A program made the position numbers and the translations under genes. From Vitrella brassicaformis (taxonomy: Eukaryota > Sar > Vitrellaceae): 34,505 nucleotides of DNA. This document shows, piece by piece, positions 20,969-30,531 of the stretch. Each line of letters starts with the position of its first letter. The first letter of the stretch is position 1. The stretch is from positions 10,269 through 44,773 of the forward strand of contig CDMY01000559.1 in the NCBI GenBank assembly GCA_001179505.1, given 5' to 3'. Under the pieces are notes generated by a model. The model was given only the letters and a program-made list of their open reading frames with translations. It ran no database searches and was not told the origin of the DNA.

Positions 20969-21491
20969 AGACAGCCTCCCCCCCCCACACACACAGAGCA
21001 CATCATAGACCACGGTGCCAGTGCAATAAACGAATCATGCAATGAAGCAGATGCCCTCCCATCCCCACGCAAACACCATTGCAGCTTCACCACGCCAACA
21101 CCGCCGGTTCGGCACACTCTGACGACCGGGGACGGGAGGGAAGCCGCATGTCCCAAGCAGAAGCAGGCGCAGTTCTCGTCACGTTGGTCCGCTGAGACGG
21201 CGTCGTCAAGCAGATCTTCACAATGAAGACCCAATTGAGGCTCGGGGGATGTGGGAGAGCGTACTGGGGGTGCGAGAAGGACGCCAGAGGAAGACTCTGA
21301 GCCGATAAGGCCGAGCGATATGATGACAGCTGCGGCAGACAGCATCATGAGGAAAGGTCGGAGACGCCAACTACAGCCAAATGGGTACGGACGAGGACCG
21401 GACGAGCACCAACACGACCCCCAGAGGGAGGGGAGGCCGATGGCATCCTCAGCCAAAAGGAAACAAGGCTGAGGACGCCCTCAGATCTGCC
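20969..21491. other. Intergenic, nothing recognised
   Basis: Purine-rich and CA-rich sequence without a domain-bearing frame. Confidence 0.4.
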
Positions 21492-21713
21492 TTGGTTGGT
21501 TGGTTAGTGTGTTTAACGAGACTCGTGTCTGTAACCCCGGAGGGATCCTGTTGTCTCACGCACTAAACTAGCAGCATGTACATGCAAAGCATGCACACGG
21601 CCTGTCTACCCCTCCCTGCCTTGGGATCTGCAGGGCATGAATCGGACTCGGAGAAAAGACTCGAGGTTAGCCACGAGGCTCGTTAAACACAACTACCAAC
21701 CAACCAACCAACC
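21492..21713. mobile_element. SINE/MITE-like unit with inverted, microsatellite-capped ends
   Basis: The left end 21492-21527 (TTGGTTGGTTGGTT, then GTGTTTAACGAGACTCGTG) is the inverse of the right end, where 21670-21713 reads CACGAGGCTCGTTAAACACA followed by an (ACCA)n run. It can be read as one MITE with 35-bp terminal inverted repeats, or as two SINE 3' ends fused head to head. The right half (21638-21713) matches 29550-29630; the left half matches 19795-19920. It ends 21 bases before the ATG of the next gene. Confidence 0.75.
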
Positions 21714-21733
21714 AGGGTGTGGGGGATTCCCAG

Positions 21734-24700
21734 ATGCTGCCTTTCCTCTTCCATCAAGCGCAAGTCGCTCCCGCGCCTCACTTCGAGGAGTTTCCGAAGC
21801 ACTGGGAGCCTCCACCTCAGCCTTTGGTCGACGATCAGAGGTGGAGAGAGTGGTACGTCCGCATGTCGGTGTTCATTCAGCGGCTGAAGGGCAAATATCC
21901 TTGTGGACTTGCAGCAGAGCGACAGTGGCGGAGCGTCGGGACGACATGGTCTAACCAGGTGCTTGTCGAAATTCGCCGGGGATCGGCGACCCTCCAAGGC
22001 GTCAGCGACAACCTCTGTCAAGAATACAAGCTGCATGGGGGGCAGGCGGCAGAGCAGCAGCCTTCTTGCCAGCCCCCGCAACACACATGGGCTACTCAGC
22101 CACCCAAGAGAAGTGCAAGTGCCATCAGGTCGAGTAGCAAAACCGTGGATCATCCCATTTCTGCTTCCCCTTCCTCCCCTTCCCACCCCGGCAATCTGCC
22201 CAAGAAGCGGCGATTCGATCAGAGGGGAGTACAGGGAGGGAAAAGGGGTGATAACGTGGGCAGCGGTGATACGGCACAGACGGGTGGCCAAGTCATGGAT
22301 CCAGAGGCCATGTTCAACGAGTGGAAGGCTCGATTCAAAAAGGTCAGAAAGCAAGAGTCCACGTAAGATTGTGTTTGGCCAGTTCTTGTTGACTTTGCTC
22401 CTTGCATGTCTGTGCGTGCAGAGTGTGGATGAGGCGTATGCGGGTGTGAAGCGCAGGCAAATGCAGAATAAACTCGACTACTGGCTGAAACCAAAGGAGG
22501 AATACTGGTAGGAGAAACAAATGTGCGCCTGTGCCAGTCACTACTACGAGCGATTTCTTTCTTTGCTCCCGGTTGGGCAGGAAGTCACTTGGGGAGTTGA
22601 CATCACTCGACTGGTCCGTCATCCCCTTTCCTCCGCTGTCAGAGATGGAGAAGGTGCAGCTCGGGAGGCGCAGTTCAGAGGACGACTGGGGAGAGCTAGA
22701 CAGACATCGCAAGCAAGTCATGAACAAACCCACTCCCGGCGTGCATGTGCAGCATGGCGGTGACGACATCGTACCAGGTAAGGGTGGCTCAGGGAAAGCG
22801 TCGCGCTCTCGGTCCCCTCGCAGTCGATCGCTGTCGGAGACCTCGGAGGAAGGGGGGAAAAGTGGCAGAAAAAAGTCGCGACCCGGGTGAGAAAGTAAAG
22901 GCAAGAGAACATGTCATCACCCACCATACGATGAGGATGTATGTGATGCAGGGACGACGAGTACAGTCCTGTGTCCCTCTCCTCGAACGGGAGCCCTTCC
23001 CGAGATGACCGCCCTCCACTGGTGATGAAGCGGCGGGCCCAGCACAAGGAGTATGCTGCTGATTTTATCCCGTTGCCGAGGGCTGGCGCGAAAGTACCAT
23101 GGCGAGCGAATAACATAAGGTGGGTACAGGGGAGCCCACGCATCAGATCTATCTATCTGCTCTCCTTCCTGCAGGGGTGAGGCTTCTGACGGAGACGATG
23201 AGAGTGCCCCAATGGCCCGAATCACACCCAAAAGCAAGCCGAAAAAGACCAAACACAAGGGCGTTTACGCACACGTGGTAACAACAGTGAAAGAACACAC
23301 TTGTCTTTCGTATCCTTCAGTCACACCGTGATTGTTTGGTTCTCCTTCCTTTGATGCAGTGGCGTGGAGTCATCCATGCTAAGGAACATGGTCGACCGCT
23401 GACTGGCGAGGAGGGGAAGCGACGTCACGAACGGGCACGTCGATTCGCAGAAGACCAAGACGCACAGCACAAAGATAAAGTGAGACCGAATGAGGACCAA
23501 CGCGCTTTCTACCTGCATTTGACGTTGTGGGTGTTTGTGCGTCTTCAGAGCGATGCACCGAATGTCTTGAATCTGGCTCCCACCTGGGAGCAGCGTGACC
23601 GCTATGGCAAGATAGCAGGGGAGATCATTGCACAGCAGGGCAAGGACCTGAAGCAAGGGGAGCATTTCAAAATCATGACGCAAATACTCAAGTGCAAGGT
23701 ATGCATGTCGATCGATAGCCAGAAGATGGCTTATATGTGTCCTCTCAGGGTAGCAGCCAGGCGGTCGAGAAGCCCTATTTGCGCTTGACAGGTGCCCCTG
23801 AGCCCCAGAATGTCCGCCCTCAGAGCGTTCTGGAGACGGCACTGCCTCACGTGCTCGAGAAGTACAAGAACGACTGGCACAAATTGAATGACCAACTCAG
23901 GTGCGCTGCGACAGGTGAATGCGTATGAGTGGAAAGGATCGTTGGTTGGGTGCGCGCGCGTCTGTGTGTCTTTCTAGAGCACAGCGTCAGGACCTGAAGG
24001 TTCAGGGCATCGAATCACCATTCGCAATATGTGTAAGTGTATGTATGCATAAATGTCGTGCGTTACATGAGCTTCACTATATGTGAATTCCACGACTTCC
24101 TCAGCTGTACGAGACTCATGCTCGACTGTGTCTCAAGAATGGTGATTTGGGACAATTCAATCAATGCCAGACGCAACTGAGTCAGCTGTACACGAAGAGG
24201 AATATCAACCAGTCCAACTCCCACCCAGTAAAGAGGCAAACACATAGCTCACTCGCCTCGTAGTGCTGAGCGTCTGCTGACTGACAGTTGGTGTTTTTGG
24301 TACCCCTTCTTTGTGGTTAGGCTGAGTTCTGCTGCTATTTGTTGTTGTATCTGGCGCACATGGAACATGACGTTCCGCTGGTCAAGATGCTCGGTAAGCA
24401 AGCGCTGCTCCTAGGGTTTGGCCTAATTTTGTGCGTATTGGGTCTAGCTTCTATTCCGGGTGAGTATTACGATGACGATGGCATCAAGTTTGCTCGATCG
24501 ATGGTGTCAACTCTAAAGTACATGAAGTCAGACGCGGGCAACTTTGTGAAGTACTTTAAATTGGCCAGAAATGTGAGCACAAGGCACTACAGATGGATGG
24601 GTGAGCACTCTCCTCATGTCTGGATGTATGTTATGTAATGGGCCGACCAGGCTCCCTACGATGTGCCCGATTTGTTGGCGATATTTGCTCCCTCGCGCAG

Positions 24701-25062
24701 ACTGAAGGCACTGACATTCCTCACCAAGTAGGGGCCCGATAAGAGGCTGAGCAAGTGGATTATTTGTGTATCCACGTGTATTGCAGATCCTTCAAGCTGA
24801 TTAGGATTGACGTCCTCACCCGCCTGCTCAACTTCCAGTCGGATGAAGAATGCGTACAATTCGTACGGTAAGCAGTGCATTCATACAGCATCACAATAAC
24901 CTCCGGGCCTCTCTTGTCTTCCTCTCGTCGCTGATTCCCAGATCTTATGACGCCAAGGTCGAGTCTTCCTGTTCTGGGCCGCGTCTTGATTGCAAGAACT
25001 CCCATGAGGCCCTGAAAAGGGCCGCACTGCGACCACCACAGGTTCGCGCCGCAATGGGCTGA
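21734..25062 (+). CDS. LENG8/Thp3-like SAC3-GANP family protein, 15 exons
   Basis: Exons 21734-22342, 22422-22507, 22581-22886, 22967-23119, 23175-23277, 23360-23479, 23549-23698, 23749-23900, 23978-24032, 24105-24227, 24321-24393, 24448-24572, 24651-24727, 24787-24867 and 24942-25062 (stop TGA) keep phase throughout and give 777 residues. The C-terminal third is diagnostic: [17 protein letters not shown] (about 517-533), [29 protein letters not shown] with FNQCQTQL, a leucine-rich helical run, then [18 protein letters not shown]. These are landmarks of LENG8 in animals and Thp3 in yeast, SAC3-domain proteins that act with a Csn12-type partner in transcription elongation and mRNA processing. 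The middle has an arginine-serine segment (about 298-334), as in splicing-associated proteins, and basic [14 protein letters not shown]. The first 203 residues have no recognised domain. The start ATG lies 21 bases past a transposable-element end, so a further upstream exon cannot be excluded. Confidence 0.9.
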
Positions 25063-25589
25063 CCTTTGGATGACGTAGGATTCACGTCCCCTGGTGACAT
25101 CCAAGGTAATGAACATGAAAGGTAACGAACATGAAGGAAGAGATGAGAGGAAAAGAGGGATTCACGTCATCCTAGAAAGTTCTATGATGTTACGTCTGCT
25201 GAGCGTCGCTGCACTTCATTCTTGCGTACCCTTCTGTGAGTTCATTCTTTTTAGAGTTCACGTTTGTGACCAGGAGATGGATTGCATCAATCATGAATAA
25301 ACGAAAAAGCTCAGGTTGGCGAGCATCGTTCATAAGAAGTTACGCAAAGGGCGAAGAATGGGCATTCCACGAGCACACATGGCGCATCCGGCTCAAGATT
25401 TCGGTTGTACCCAGGTGTCGTGTTGCGTCCTGACTCGGGTGTGTCCATCCAGTGGGCGGCCGGCCTTCATTCTGCTCGACCCGCTGGTTGACCCGTCGTG
25501 ATGTTCCGCCCTTTTAAATGCTCGACCCGGTCTGGCCAGAAAGCAAGCCGCATGTGAACAGGCCGAAACCACGTCAGTGCATGCGTTAG
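25063..25589. other. Intergenic, nothing recognised
   Basis: Contains a near-tandem AATGAACATGAAAGGTAACG-type phrase at 25109-25137. No coding signal seen. Confidence 0.45.
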
Positions 25590-26105
25590 TTCATTCATTC
25601 ATTCATTCGTTCATTCGAGCGTCCTCATGAACGAACACACACAAGGCATTCATTCGGACGAGGCTAGCAGCACTGCAGGACACCCTGCAGAGACCAAAGC
25701 GGCGAGTCCGGCAAGGTTTCCCTTGGCTACCCCTCGGTTTCACATGTCGCTGCAAGTAGCCAAGGGGGTGTTGCCCAGGCCGCAATTGCGTGAATAGATG
25801 CATGTTGCGTACATGAGTGCGTGTGGCGGTGCCTGCCTGCCTGTGTATAGGGAAGGGATAGACAGAGCGATGCGTGAGGGAGGGAGGCGGGTGGTCTGAT
25901 GCGTAGATACGTGTGTTTGTCTGTGTCTGCCTAATGCGTAAGGGAGGGGCGGTCTGATGCGTAGATGCGTGCGTATGTGTCTTGTCGTGTCGGTCTGGCT
26001 GTCTGTGTGTGTGTGTCTGTCGTGCCCTGTCTGTACATACATACATTTCTTGTCTTCATATCGGACGATCTGATGGACGATGGTCAACTGAATGAATGAA
26101 AGACA
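25590..26105. repeat. Simple-sequence-rich dispersed repeat, copy 1
   Basis: Starts with an (ATTC)n run at about 25590-25615 and contains two GATGCGTAGAT(A/G)CGTG units near 25898 and 25957. The 38-base block at 26014-26051 recurs at 28205-28241 in the same orientation, and both are followed by ATATCGGACGAT and GAAAGACATA. No gene. Confidence 0.8.
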
Positions 26106-26450
26106 TACATATATTATATGTCTGCGTACTGACCACAGGGTGATTTCAAGGGTGCGCCATCCTTTGGACCAGGGATTAAGACGAGTCGCGAAGCGCAAAC
26201 AGAGCAAGCAGGCAGAAGCGACAAGTCCGTTCAGACCAAGATAGAAGAGCGGATGTCTGTGGGTGTTCAGACGTATGAGTTCAATCCCTTTGTTAATGTG
26301 GTGTGTAGAATGCATAGCGGGAGGGGATGTGCACAGCGGGAGGGAACACACAGGGACAATGCGTAGATGCGTACATGTGCGGACGGACAAGTGCTCAATT
26401 GAAAACTAACTGAATTCAATTCAGTTACACTTGGCACCACAGCTTGGGGT
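26106..26450. other. Intergenic, probable upstream region of the membrane-protein gene
   Basis: A palindromic TGAATTCAATTCA lies near 26411. Nothing else is recognised. Confidence 0.4.
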
Positions 26451-27675
26451 TATGTCCCTCATCCCTTGTATAGGAGTAGTTACGCGTACGATGAAGAAGC
26501 CCACGTTCCTCAAAGCCGCTCCTCCTGCCACAGCTGATCCCCAAGACGTCCTCAGACAATCATCATCTGAGGTGGATGTCTCGACAAGAAGGAATCAACG
26601 GAGGCTGAAGGAGATGGCAAAGGAAGCACTCCGCTCTCAGATATCTTCACCGCCGCGTCGATACCGGTTTCCGCTCCTGCAGTGGAGGGCGGACTGCCGC
26701 TCCTGCAGTGGGGCTTTCTGGTGCTGCGGATTGGCTATATGACCGTTTGGCTGACGGATTACCCTGTGAGGCATTTCTCTGTCATCTTCGGCCTGGTCCT
26801 GCTCGATGTGCTCTACTGGGGGTCGGCGGTGTCTTAATCTATGGCCCAGTAGGACTTGAAGGTTTCAACACACTGCTCTTCTTCACGGCTGACGTGAAGG
26901 ACGACCCCATGGGGCCATTTTTATTATTCAACGCAATTTCTGTGCTTGGACCGCCATCGTTGGGTCAGGGAGTCTCTGCGCGCCGCCTACCGCTTTGGTG
27001 TGGCATTCTCAGCATCGTCGTGTTCTGCATATCCACTTCTTTTTTGTATTGAGTCGCGTCCCCGCTTTGGCGCATTGACGTTAGTGGCTGGTGCGGCTCT
27101 TCTGCAGTTCATCATCTTTTTTATCGTCAGACGCGCGTCGTCCGTGCATCGATCGAACCGACGGGCGAAAGGCACCTCGAGGTCGATCGCAGGGCAACCT
27201 GGAGGCCCTCTCCGCTGGCCGAGCGCATAGCCAAGGCTCGGCAGGCACAGCCATCCCTCTGCCGCTCGGATGGATTACCTTACCTTCACTCGTCTGTACA
27301 AGCTGCTGGCCGTCGAAGGGATGGCCGTTGACTTCATCAGTGACGCAGCGGTGGGGCTGGAAATGTTGTCTCGTGACCCAAGACCCGTCGGCATTGTCGT
27401 CGTCGGCCTCGTCATCCTTGGCTTGTCGTTGGCTCTCCATCACTATCCCAACACACCTGGATTGTGGCCTTTGCCCTGCTGGAAGTGCGTATTTTGGTGC
27501 TGACAATCGTGTGGGCAACGGAGGCTGCCAATCCCATGGTCACACGTCGTGTCTGCATTTTTCACTTTAGTGACGGTTCTTTGTCGAGTCGGGTCGTTTG
27601 CGTGGAGCATGTATGTGCGTCGCAAAGGCGGAGCATCAAGCAATACTCAGGAAGTGAGGGGACACAATTGTGAAC
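26451..27675 (+). CDS. Unrecognised multi-spanning membrane protein, exon structure partly resolved
   Basis: Hydrophobic frames follow each other: LPLLQWGFLVLRIGYMTVWL and VIFGLVLLDVLYWG up to a possible donor at 26820; RWVRESLRAAYRFGVAFSA, ALTLVAGAALLQFIIFFIVR up to a donor at about 27180; then, after the acceptor GGCACAG near 27250, DYLTFTRLYKLLAVEGMAVD and VGIVVVGLVILGLSLAL. Joins are phase-compatible with introns of about 77 and 69 nt, but the donors (GTCGGC, GTCGAT) are weak. The 5' part (MKKPTFLKAAPPATADP onward) and the last exon are uncertain because two frames look coding at each end. At least four to five helices are predicted by eye. I do not recognise the family; it may be lineage-specific. 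Confidence 0.5.
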
Positions 27676-27964
27676 GAGGAAGAGGAGGCAATGGAAGATA
27701 TCATCTTATTTATGTGCGGTGTCAGGGAGGGCCATCGGTCGTATGATGGCTGATTGTGGGGCAGTTGTATGTGAAAGTGTGGTATTTCTGCTGGTGAGAT
27801 CGAGAACGAGTGGCAGTTTCCAAGTCAATCGAACAGGGAACCAAACGATGTCGGTGACAAGTTTTTGTAAAATACGTGAGCTTGCTCGTCTGGCTGGTAT
27901 GGATGTGTGCATGGGGTGCAGCATAGGGTGCGGACGCATGTTAGATGCGTGCTCACGTGTTTAG
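27676..27964. other. Intergenic, nothing recognised
   Basis: Probable 3' region of the membrane-protein gene. The minisatellite-like repeat begins after it. Confidence 0.35.
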
Positions 27965-28275
27965 CGGGAGGGAGGGACTGGTGCGTAGATGCGTGCGTGT
28001 GGCGGTGCGTGAGGGATGGCCGGATCGATGCGCGTGTGTGGCGATGCCTGCCTGCCCGTCGATTTGATGCATGTGTGTGTCACGTACGTAGCAAGCGAGG
28101 TGTGTGTGTCTGCCTGCCTGTGTAGGTGTGTCTGCTTGCCTGCCTGTCTGGCCGGACTGATGCATACGTGTGTTTCTGTCGTGTCTGTCTGGCCGTCTGT
28201 GTTTGTCTGTCGTGCCCTGTCTGTACATACATACATTTCTTATCTTTATATCGGACGATGAATGAACGAAAGACA
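27965..28275. repeat. Simple-sequence-rich dispersed repeat, copy 2
   Basis: GTGCGTAGATGCGTGCG units and runs of TGCCTGCCTG and TGTGTGTG precede the 37-base block 28205-28241 shared with 26014-26051. Together with copy 1 it flanks the membrane-protein gene. Confidence 0.8.
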
Positions 28276-28700
28276 TAAATGGTTGTTTTCTCACTTTAGT
28301 CACTTAGAACAAGGTCTTCCTGTCCATCAAAAACACCCTGGGACTAAAGACCAGGGTTCAAGGTACATTCTATATAATATATATATATATATACATACAA
28401 CAGGCGCGCGGGGGGCGGCACAGAGAGACAGAGAGAGAGAGAGCGCGAGAAGGTGCCACCCCGAGCCCCCACCCCCGAACCCACCGACGGGCACTACAGA
28501 TGCTATACACGATGCGCACATCGCAGCGCGTGCGGTGAGGTTTCGGCTGAGAGCTCTTATCGCCCTTCCCCCCTCGAATTGAGCCGAAGACAGAATAAGA
28601 TGAATGGGACCCGGGAGAGGAGTGTGATGAACCACATCGAAGAGACACCACTGTGAATGGTAACTTGCATTAACCGTAACACTCGTCTGTGCTTTCGGAA
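28276..28700. repeat. TA and GA microsatellites; no gene
   Basis: A TA run at about 28375-28393 and a GA run at about 28421-28446, separated by a GC-rich stretch. The rest of the interval shows no coding signal. Confidence 0.75.
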
Positions 28701-28704
28701 CAGT

Positions 28705-29010
28705 CATAGATACACTGTGAATTCACTGCACTGCAACGTGTCTCTCTTTTTTCGGTAGTGGAGCGCCCTAACCCACCAATGGGCCCCTGATGATATATAT
28801 ATTTCGCCAAAGATAGCTGACGATGGCCAGCTCCGGACATACTGCTGGCAGACTTGGAGGTTGCCACTGGTCTTCTCTAGCCGCTTCTTGAGCTCGTCGG
28901 GTCTTGTCAACGGCTCTTTATCGATTGCTGTTTGATGTTGAAGGCCTCGCTTTCGCCTTCTATGTAGACTCGTTTCAAAGGATCTTCATCACTTCTGCAA
29001 GGGAATTTGG
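28705..29010 (-). CDS. Possible exon or gene fragment, unrecognised
   Basis: On the minus strand, after an acceptor-like TTCCCTTGCAG near 29000, one frame reads SDEDPLKRVYIEGESEAFN and then stops. An adjacent frame reads LTRPDELKKRLEKTSGNLQ and then QQYVRSW. The two look like one protein broken by a frameshift or an unseen intron. I do not know the family. Confidence 0.3.
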
Positions 29011-29108
29011 CGATATATATGGGCAAAGGTGAGGTGACAAAGGAAGGTCAACACAGATCAAATCATCAAATCGTGATGGCTGACGACAGATGTAAATTCG
29101 ATGGAACC

Positions 29109-29122
29109 CCCGCGAACGCGGG
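29109..29122. repeat. Short perfect hairpin
   Basis: CCCGCG-AA-CGCGGG. It stands alone in a gene-free stretch (29011-29260) where I recognise nothing else. Confidence 0.6.
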
Positions 29123-29261
29123 TCGACGAACGGCTACGAGGGGGTAGGGCCGGCTCGTAACGGAAGGCGATCGGAAAGGGACACGTTACAAAATGTCGCG
29201 GATCGAAAGGTACACACTAACTTCTAATTAGCTCGCATAGCTCGCACAGCTCAAAGCACTT

Positions 29262-29630
29262 CGCCGGCTCCATGGCGAGTGGTTCGCCACGGAGTCATGT
29301 GAGCCGGTCGTCGTGGGTTCAATTCCTCCAGTTGACCACGGCGCAAGTTTCGCGAGGAGGGTCTAGACTAGCTACCCTAAGGATCTCACTGGACTGTCTG
29401 TCAAACGGATCTCACTGGGCGCGCCGCGAGGACCAGCCGAGGAGTGGCACTAGGATGCGTAGGGTAGCTGCCGTGAAACCGTGCAATAGCTGAGGACACA
29501 GAGGCGTGCGATCGGTCGATCGGAGTGTGATCGTGCGTGGCCAGTGTACATGAATCCGACTCGAAAAAAGACTCGGAGGTTAGGGCCACGAGGCGCGTTA
29601 AACACACTACCTACCTACCTACCTACCTAC
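29262..29630 (+). mobile_element. Putative SINE with tRNA-like promoter boxes and (ACCT)n tail
   Basis: TGGCGAGTGG at 29273-29282 resembles a pol III A box, and GGTTCAATTCC at 29316-29326 a B box, at suitable spacing. The body contains 29518-29551 (shared with 19760-19793) and the conserved end 29550-29609 (shared with 21638-21690), finishing in a six-unit ACCT run at 29609-29630. The 3' end plus microsatellite tail is good evidence. The promoter boxes alone are weaker, and the 5' boundary is a guess. Confidence 0.55.
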
Positions 29631-29895
29631 TTCTTCAAAGGCATAGCTTCCTAGCTCGCATGATGGCAAGGGGGTTTATCCATCACAGGAAGCCATGGAG
29701 GCATAAGATGGAGCACGGCATCAGCTCCGCCTCCCCCTGACGGTCCTGGCGACATGCGATTCATCGGAGGAGGTCGACATCGGCAGGAGGCGCACCGGAG
29801 ATGCAAAAAGGCTGACTGGGATAATTGAACCACTCCATGCATCCTCGTGTGCTCCACTCGGATGAGTCGGGGCGACACTCGGGGGAGCCTGGGTG
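29631..29895. other. Probable 5' UTR of the retrotransposon
   Basis: No separate gene. It holds a small uORF-like frame (ATG 29837, stop TGA at 29894-29896) that overlaps the ATG of the RING ORF in another frame. The block 29837-29866 resembles 31360-31390 inside the second ORF. Confidence 0.45.
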
Positions 29896-30531
29896 ATGGC
29901 CTACAACCTCCGCAACACTGAAGCAAGACAGGCCAGGGACTACTATGCGGGGAATGTGAGGCGGCTATTCCAAGAAGGCAATGGCCAAGAAGCCGACGAA
30001 CCGAGCCAGCAGACTCAGAGCGGCGCACTATGCACTGTCTGTGCAGAAGAGCTGCACGGCGACGCGTTGCACCGCCTCCCCTGCCACCCAGACACATGCA
30101 TCCGCTGCCTGCTGCGGACATACACCCACCAAAACGGACACCGCTGCCCGCAATGCCGCGCGCACTTCGCCTTCGAGGTGCTTGAGGAAGCCGTAGGAGA
30201 TGAAGGGACCCTCCCGCTCTGCGCCCACATCATCGAGCACGTGCATCGCAACGCACCGAGGGCCGACGCGTCCGACCAGTACAACGCTGGCGACGCAGTA
30301 GAGGGCAGATGGCGCCTAGAAGAGGACGTGCTCATGCTGCCAGGCACCAACACACTGCTGCTCGAGCTGCCCCAACTCAATCGCAACCTGGAGCTCGGCA
30401 TCGAGGAGCCCCCACTGCCAGGCAGCATGGCTGAGATGGAGGATGCAATAGCGAACGACCCAGAGCTCTACGGCCCAGCACGACAGGAAGAGCAAGACGA
30501 CGAATGGCGACCTCCGACAGAGCCTTCCTAG
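29896..30531 (+). CDS. RING-finger ORF at the head of a non-LTR retrotransposon
   Basis: 211 residues from the first ATG of the open frame (in-frame stop at 29863) to TAG 30529-30531. A RING-type zinc finger is clear: CTVC at 46-49, LPCHPDTCIRC at 61-71 and RCPQCR at 83-88, the same order as CxxC...CxHxxCxxC...CPxC with one residue missing between the third Cys and the His. RING domains usually bind an E2 ubiquitin-conjugating enzyme; activity here is unproven. The rest is acidic with no other domain. It is in the same frame as the two ORFs that follow, with only a stop codon between, and shares their GC-rich codon use, so I take it as part of the element. An unrelated host RING gene next to the element is the alternative. 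Confidence 0.75.
   Translation: MAYNLRNTEARQARDYYAGNVRRLFQEGNGQEADEPSQQTQSGALCTVCAEELHGDALHRLPCHPDTCIRCLLRTYTHQNGHRCPQCRAHFAFEVLEEAVGDEGTLPLCAHIIEHVHRNAPRADASDQYNAGDAVEGRWRLEEDVLMLPGTNTLLLELPQLNRNLELGIEEPPLPGSMAEMEDAIANDPELYGPARQEEQDDEWRPPTEPS

Noticed and set aside
20323-21456. A 377-codon minus-strand gene
   Set aside because: No ATG at the start of the frame, no domain, and it runs over two direct repeats; likely chance.
29262-29340. Possible tRNA gene (A-box- and B-box-like motifs, D-arm- and T-arm-like hairpins)
   Set aside because: The seven bases after the T arm do not pair with anything upstream of the D arm, and no anticodon stem forms. Treated as a SINE-type promoter at most.
29837-29885. 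Hammerhead ribozyme in the retrotransposon leader
   Set aside because: CGGATGAGTC resembles the CUGAUGA core, but the invariant U is replaced and the GAAA segment is missing.
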